Shown in pieces: positions 58,315 to 64,000 of a stretch of 64,000 nucleotides of DNA (positions are counted from its first letter, which is position 1; each line of letters starts with the position of its first letter). The stretch spans positions 1 through 64,000 of the forward strand of contig NC_003076.8 of assembly GCF_000001735.4 (NCBI RefSeq). Direction: 5' to 3'. Origin of the DNA: Arabidopsis thaliana. Lineage: Eukaryota > Streptophyta > Magnoliopsida > Brassicales > Brassicaceae. A program made the position numbers and the translations under genes. The notes under the pieces are model-generated. The model had not been told where the DNA came from. It did no database searches and was given only the letters and a program-made list of their open reading frames with translations.

Positions 58315-60021
58315 ATGAATCTCTCCGCCGACCAAGCTCCCGTCACCGCCGTCGACGAACTAGCTCCGCCTTCTCAACCGCATCGCTTATCTACATCATG
58401 TGATCTCCACCCAGAAGAGCGTTTCTCCGGTTTCTGTCCTTCTTGTCTTTGCGACCGCCTCTCCGTCTTAGATCACAACGCCGCTCCGCCACCGTCTTCT
58501 TCTTCCCGGAAACCTCCCTCTATCTCCGCTGTTTCGTTAAAAGCTCTCTTCAAGCCCTCCTCTAGTGGTACCAACAACTCCAACGGAAACGGTCGGGTCA
58601 GACCCGGTTTCTTCCCGGAGCTCCGACGTACAAAGTCCTTTTCCGCAAAGAACAACGAAGGATTTTCCGGTGGGTTTGAGCCACAGCGTCGGTCTTGTGA
58701 CGTCAGACTTCGTGACGACGAAAGAAACCTTCCCATCAATGAAGCTGCCTCCGTCGATAAAATCGAGGAGGAGGCTAGGGAGTCTAGCGTGAGTGAGATA
58801 GTTTTAGAGGTGACTGAAGAAGCTGAAATTGAGGAGGATGAAGAAAACGGTGAGAAAGATCCCGGCGAGATAGTTGAGGAAAAAAGCAGCGAAATTGGTG
58901 AGGAAGAAGAGGAATTGAAGCCAATGAAGGATTACATGGATCTCTACTCACAAACAAAGAAACCGTCGGTGAAAGATTTCGCCGGGAGTTTCTTTTCGGC
59001 GGCCTCTGTTTTCAGCAAGAAGCTTCAGAAATGGAAGCAGAAGCAGAAGGTGAAGAAGCCGAGAAACGGTGTCGGCGGAGGACGGCCACAGTCTGAAATC
59101 GGAGTAGGCCGGAGATCAAGCGACACCGACCCGAGATTCTCTCTTGACGCCGGGAGATTCTCCGTCGATATAGGTCGGATTTCAATGGACGATTCTCGCT
59201 ACTCATTAGATGAGCCAAGAGCGTCGTGGGATGGACACTTAATCGGCAGGACAACGGCGGCTAGGGTTCCTCTGCCGCCATCGATGTTATCAGTTGTGGA
59301 AAATGCTCCGTTGAATCGATCAGACATGCAGATTCCATCGTCTCCGTCAATTAAACCGATTAGCGGTGACTCCGACCCGATTATCATAATCCCAGGCGGA
59401 TCCAATCAAACTCGAGACTACTACACTGGACCTCCGTCGTCACGGAGACGGAAGAGCCTCGACAGATCCAATTCTATTAGAAAAATTGTAACGGAGCTAG
59501 AGGATGTCAAATCGGTATCAAATTCGACAACAACAATAGACTCAAATTCCATGGAAACAGCGGAGAACAAAGGGAATCAAAACGGCGATAAGAAATCGAG
59601 ACGGTGGGGAAAATGGAGCATTTTAGGGTTTATATACAGAAAAGGTAAGGACGATGAAGAAGAAGATAGGTACAGCAGATCCAACAGCGCCGGAATGGTT
59701 GAGAGGTCTTTATCGGAATCATGGCCGGAGATGAGGAATGGAGAAGGAGGAGGACCGAAGATGAGGAGGAGTAACAGCAATGTGAGCTGGCGAAGCTCCG
59801 GTGGAGGATCGGCGAGGAATAAGAGTTCGAGGTATTCGTCCAAAGATGGAGAGAACGGAATGTTGAGGTTTTATTTGACTCCGATGAGGAGAAGCTGGAA
59901 GACCAGCGGTGGTAGTGGTGGAGGCGGAGGCGGTGGTGGTGGTGGTGGGTGGGAGAAGACGGCGGCTAAGGCGAATAGTCACGGCCACTCTATAGCGAGG
60001 AGGGTTATGAGGCTGTATTGA
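58315..60021 (+). CDS. OPL1: OCTOPUS-like protein OPL1 (At5g01170, DUF740)
   Basis: A single exon encodes 568 residues. The N-terminus has the family's Cys block, STSCDLHPEERFSGFCPSCL, CDRL, at about residues 27-47. Acidic coiled regions follow (about 145-205) and then MKDYMDLYSQTKKPSVKDFA with GSFFSAASVFSKKLQKWKQK, a conserved basic amphipathic segment. Repeated SLDAGRFSVDIGRISMDDSR and a Gly run near the end are also seen. No membrane span or signal peptide is present. OCTOPUS proteins are polarly localised, membrane-associated regulators of phloem and vascular differentiation and of brassinosteroid signalling through BIN2. The C-terminus (HSIARRVMRLY) is conserved in the family. A leading ATG shortly after an AT-rich leader fits the family start. 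Confidence 0.94.
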   Translation: MNLSADQAPVTAVDELAPPSQPHRLSTSCDLHPEERFSGFCPSCLCDRLSVLDHNAAPPPSSSSRKPPSISAVSLKALFKPSSSGTNNSNGNGRVRPGFFPELRRTKSFSAKNNEGFSGGFEPQRRSCDVRLRDDERNLPINEAASVDKIEEEARESSVSEIVLEVTEEAEIEEDEENGEKDPGEIVEEKSSEIGEEEEELKPMKDYMDLYSQTKKPSVKDFAGSFFSAASVFSKKLQKWKQKQKVKKPRNGVGGGRPQSEIGVGRRSSDTDPRFSLDAGRFSVDIGRISMDDSRYSLDEPRASWDGHLIGRTTAARVPLPPSMLSVVENAPLNRSDMQIPSSPSIKPISGDSDPIIIIPGGSNQTRDYYTGPPSSRRRKSLDRSNSIRKIVTELEDVKSVSNSTTTIDSNSMETAENKGNQNGDKKSRRWGKWSILGFIYRKGKDDEEEDRYSRSNSAGMVERSLSESWPEMRNGEGGGPKMRRSNSNVSWRSSGGGSARNKSSRYSSKDGENGMLRFYLTPMRRSWKTSGGSGGGGGGGGGGGWEKTAAKANSHGHSIARRVMRLY

Positions 60022-61256
60022 CCAAAGTGTCCCTCTTCATTTTAATTATTGGGAGCAATGTGAGGTTTTGGTTTGGGGTTCTCTAATTATCTTTGTGAAT
60101 AAATTGGATATCTACTTAACCGGAGTTAATCGGACCAAATTGGAACCGGGTCGTTTTCAAAAACCTAAACTTATAAACACTCGGAGTTTTGAGTTATGCT
60201 CTCTCTCACTCACTCCGCCGCCGTCCCTGCTTCCACCACATCCTCCGATTTATGATTGGATGGGATCATCGAGCTGATTCGATTGCAAGAATGCAAGTAA
60301 GAACAAGAGACTGATTGAGAATTGTAAAAACCGGAAATTTGGGTGATGCTTTGAAAGTGTTTGACGAAATGTCTAAGAGAGAAGAACAACTTGAGGTATG
60401 GAACAACTGAATTAGTCAAGGCTGGATAATGACTAAGGTAACATCTTTATAGTCTCTGGCTAGCTTTTGTTCTCTCTGTTTCTCGTACTTTGCATCAAAA
60501 ATCAAACCGCATTAGTATCATCTTCTCTTAACTTCACCAACTAGCTAAGTCTGAGTTCCAGGCCTTTCTCTGTGTCTGCATTACCAAGCTTGCATAGAGA
60601 TTGAATCTTTAAGTAGCTTAAACAAACATAACAAATGGTTTTTGAAGTGAGCAGCATAAGCACACACATCGGTCTTGGTGGTTTGAGTAAACATCACTGA
60701 GATTTGTTGTTTTACGATGCAATAGCAAATGTAAAAGTAGCTTGACGTATCAAGCCCAAGTGTTAAGTTTCAAACTTGGGTCTATTAATCAAGTTATATG
60801 ATCTTTGTTGCTACCTTTTTCCCTTTATTTGCTTTTTTCATTCTCTATTCAAAATCAGCCAACCTTTGCTTGTATTTCCATTCTCCACTGTCTCTCTAAT
60901 CTGATCAATCCTGCAGGTTCTTTGAAAGCTTGCATTCGAGTCTCAGAGCGTTTGATCACGGATTCATCACTACTATTCTAGTTGCAATCAAAGAAATGGT
61001 TTCACTAGCGGAATCTCAGCACAACGCTTGTGTTAAATACAAACCCTTGAACTCTGCAACCACAAAGCAATAAGGATAGTCGAATTCAAAAGTAGTATCT
61101 TGTAACCTAAACTCAAGCAAAGAACTTCAAACTTGCTTGTTTATGAAAAATAAAAATAATATCTGTAAATATGTTTCAGTAACGAGATTATCAAACATTG
61201 CGACTAATTTCAAATCAGAATTCGTGATTGCAGCCATCGTTATGTTTTTTGTATCA
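60022..61256. other. Region between OPL1 and PTR5
   Basis: OPL1 3' UTR, a PPR remnant at 60321-60410, and the 3' flank of PTR5. The remaining DNA has no coding signal that I can support. Confidence 0.5.
60321..60410 (+). pseudogene. Remnant of a pentatricopeptide repeat
   Basis: The frame reads IVKTGNLGDALKVFDEMSKR followed by EEQLEVWNN and a stop. The pattern G-x-x-x-D-A-L-x-V-F-D-E-M is the second half of a PLS-type PPR motif, and V-W-N-N is how the next repeat usually starts (often W-N-x-M). No further repeats are readable on either side, so it is a single-repeat relic. It is short, so chance resemblance cannot be excluded. Confidence 0.5.
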
Positions 61257-63240
61257 TCAAAGCGCATGCCCGGTCGTTTTCTTGTAAGTGTACCATTTAG
61301 CAATCCAAAGGTAGACCAAGAAATTCAAGAAACTCAGACCAGCTAATAGCCAAAAGAAGTAATCAAGATGACCATTGTTGAGGTTCTTAGCGATCCAGCC
61401 TGGTCTTCCACCTGATCTCGTGACTTTAGTGACCAATGTCACCAGAAATGTGCTCAGATAGTTCCCAAATGCAATTGCGGTGAGCGACAAAGCCGAGCAG
61501 AGACTCCTCATAGCATCAGGAGCTTGGTCATAGAAGAACTCAAGCTGACCTATAAACGTGAAAACCTCGGCGCAACCCACCAAAAAATACTGCGGAACTT
61601 GCCAGAAAATCGTCATCGGGATAGTCTCTTCATTGTAAAGATTGTGTGTTTGAACGTAGTTTAACCTTGCGACCTCGAGGATTCCCGCAGAGACCATAGA
61701 AAAGATGGAGATTACAAGCCCGATTCCAATCCGTTGAAGCTGTGTGAATCCGCGTTCGTGACCTGTGTATTTCCGGGCGAAGGGAACAATTAGCTTGTCG
61801 TAGACAGGTGCCCAAAACAGGACACTAAGCGTATCGAATAAGGAGAGTGATGCGGAAGGGATTTTGAAGTTAGGTCCCATGTGTTGGTCCAGTGTGTTGC
61901 CTTGTAGTACAAACACAGTCCCCATTTGGCTATAAACCGAAGCGAAAACAATCCCTGTGGCCCAAATCGGTAAGAGACGGATCAGTGCTTTGAGCTCTTC
62001 TACTTGTGTCACTGTGCATAGCTTCCATGAAGACGACTTAGCTGCTCCTTTGTTGTCACTCTCTGTTTCCACTGCTGCCTTATCAAAGAACCTGAAATGA
62101 TTTGAAGTGAGCCAAAAGTTAACCTAACAACACAAAATTACAGACCGGACTTGCTTGTGCCTTACGTTAATATTTTGGTGTGTTCGAGCTTGCGGCTTCC
62201 TATGATACTGCTTTCGGCGTCTTGGTTCTCGTAGAGAAGAGATTCATCTTCAGGAATTTTCACTTTAGATTTTCTGCATGAAGCCACAATGACTTGCAGC
62301 ATTCTTGTGAGAGGACTTCCTCCTGGTTTCTGCAGCCTGTAGAAGTTGCTTCCGGCGAAGAAGAACACGACGGCTATAGCCATTGCGACGGTGGGAACAC
62401 CTAAACCCCAACCCCAACCAACATTCATCTGAATCCAAACGAGAACAGAGGAAGCAATCATTGCACCAACGTTGATCACAAAGTAGAACCAGTTAAAGAA
62501 AGAGCTCTTAGACTCTTTCTCTTTTTCGTCTGTATCATCAAACTGATCAGCACCAAAGGAAGAGACACAAGGCTTGATCCCTCCAGTTCCGAGTGCGATC
62601 AAGTAAAGCGCTATGAATGTAATAGCGGTTTGACCCGCTGTTGCGTGACAGGTTTCTCCGCTGCAGGTTGGTGTTAGACCAGGAACCGAAGCTGATATCG
62701 TCAATAGCGTCATTCCCTAAATTACAGAAACAAAAAAAAAAAGAGCAAACAGTTTCAAGATTCTGTGATTTTCTTTGTTCACGTTGAGAGCAAACAGAGC
62801 AAAGAGTAAATTATTACGGCAATGTAGATGACGACAAAGGAAGCGATGGTCCAGTATCGACCGAGATAAGCATCGGCGATAAAAGCACCGATCAAAGGAG
62901 TAGCGTAACATGTTCCAGACCAGTTACTGACACTCTTAGAAGCAGAGACGTTTTCCATATTCATTTGTTTCTCGAGATAGTTGATGAGATTAGTACTCAT
63001 TCCATAGTAAGCTAATCTTTCACAGCACTCAGTTCCTGCCAATTGCTCATAGATACAATCAAATCAAATTCAGAACAAAAAAAAACGATTTGGTTTTTAT
63101 TACAACAAAAGATTAAAGGTTTGAACAATACCAAGAATGAATCTGCAAGCTTTCCAGGTTCCAGTTTTATTCTTGTTGGCTGGTTTCTTGTGAATGTCAA
63201 GAGTTCCATCTTTTGTGTATATATCCTTGTCATCTTCCAT
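61257..63240 (-). CDS. PTR5: Di/tripeptide transporter PTR5 (At5g01180, NPF family)
   Basis: Exons 63240-63132, 63035-62818, 62716-62166 and 62091-61257 encode 570 residues. The start [20 protein letters not shown] is the family's cytosolic N-terminus. [11 protein letters not shown] (residues 39-49) carries the ExxER proton-coupling motif of the POT/NPF family. About twelve transmembrane helices follow, with a large central loop (about 260-310) as usual. Signature segments include [29 protein letters not shown], and [16 protein letters not shown] with [22 protein letters not shown]5 is a plasma-membrane proton-coupled dipeptide importer known from pollen and germinating tissue. It should act as a monomer. 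A 5' UTR intron precedes the ATG. Confidence 0.97.
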
Positions 63241-64000
63241 TGTTGTTTGGTTTCGACAAGTTTAAGTGTGACCCCTGAGTTTTCAACAATGTGAGAATTT
63301 TTGACCTGATTTACTGAGAAAAAGGACAAAAGATGACTTCTTTGCCAAGTAAAATCTACACAACGATATTTCTACGACTAATTATCGGATTTAGACAGAT
63401 AAGCCTCCATATATATATATGTGTGACTCCACGAAGAAACAGAATTGAAAAACATCGATTTATTTTATGAGCAATAGCCAAAGTAATGTCCATTACATGC
63501 ATCATGACAAAAACATAACGCGTTTTCTAGACACAAACTGACAAAATCGGAAGCCATACATACATATATAATTTCGTCGAAGAAAGCTACGGATCTGAAA
63601 ACTCGAAAACACACAATCGCAAATTTCGTTTGAAAATGAAAATAAATCTAAGAACACTCCTCCCGAAAATGTGTGATTACTAGTAACAGAAATTGTTCAT
63701 AGAATCAAAAAAAAGACAGATCAAAGATAACCAGATTTAATATTTAGAAACGGTTAATCGTTGGTGAAAGATTCGTTTACCTTTTCTCGGGGAAGCGACG
63801 ACAGAGTTTTGTGCCGGGATTTGAACTACACGGCTGAGGAAGATAAACTTGAGGGCTTGAGCGTTTCGTTTTGCGCCGTGTGATAGATATTTATAAGGAA
63901 ACACTCTGAATAGTGAAGGTGAATCAGGCAGTTTCGTGATTTTACCAGTTACGTCCTCGCATTTATTATCTTTCTCTTTGTTATTTTGTTGAATTTTGAA
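63241..64000 (-). promoter_or_regulatory. PTR5 leader, 5' UTR intron and promoter
   Basis: On the minus strand a donor (gagaaaag|gtaaacg, exon end 63781) and an acceptor (gtaaatcag|gtcaaa, exon start 63305) define a likely 5' UTR intron of 475 bp, 63306-63780. A TATA box, TATAAATA on the minus strand, lies at 63888-63895, about 100 bp upstream of the donor. The last 100 bp show no further gene. Confidence 0.65.

Noticed and set aside
59577-59988. Antisense frames over OPL1
   Set aside because: They mirror Ser/Gly/Arg-rich coding DNA and show only low-complexity residues.

Overview
The window is plant nuclear DNA: AT-rich spacers, GT-AG introns, plant-only families (DUF674, DUF3527, laccases, RLCK, PPR) and TCP-type site II promoter motifs. 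The order of genes matches the extreme left end of Arabidopsis thaliana chromosome 5 (At5g01010 to At5g01180), and base 1 lies in degenerate telomere-like DNA. Locus names are recognised from memory of that genome; exon coordinates were worked out here from open frames, splice signals and protein families.

Layout. 1-1387: degenerate subtelomere. 1388-8270 (minus strand): a GOLD-domain protein, a small secreted Cys-rich protein and the kinase PBL8. 8271-10637: promoters, a LURP-one-like remnant and a retroposon tail. 10638-13003: a DUF3527 protein with a uORF. 13394-20812: tandem laccases LAC8 and LAC9 inside a segmental duplication that also copied a piece of the DUF3527 gene; a solo LTR sits in the second copy. 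22740-25799: pseudokinase BSK10 and a RING-CH protein. 27095-27423: a tiny secreted Pro-rich protein. 28491-29972: a LINE-mobilised element with a 16-bp target duplication. 33055-37756: a kinase-less lectin membrane protein and the O-fucosyltransferase FRB1. 37757-42113: a 4.3-kb gene-free stretch with two tiny retroposon stubs. 42114-44303: a P-class PPR protein. 45281-53649: four tandem DUF674 genes. 54280-63240: HAKAI, a LINE RNase H fragment, OPL1, a PPR remnant and the peptide transporter PTR5.

The genes do not form one pathway. Shared themes are cell wall and surface (LAC8, LAC9, FRB1, lectin protein), membrane-anchored signalling (PBL8, BSK10, OPL1) and RNA handling (PPR, HAKAI). I found no new multi-gene system. 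The most unusual signals are a series of very short retroposon insertions (poly-T plus a few bases between long perfect direct repeats), the architecture of the DUF674 cluster (precise intron loss, duplicated last exon, repeated upstream motif, putative metal-binding Cys cluster), and a candidate secreted peptide gene.
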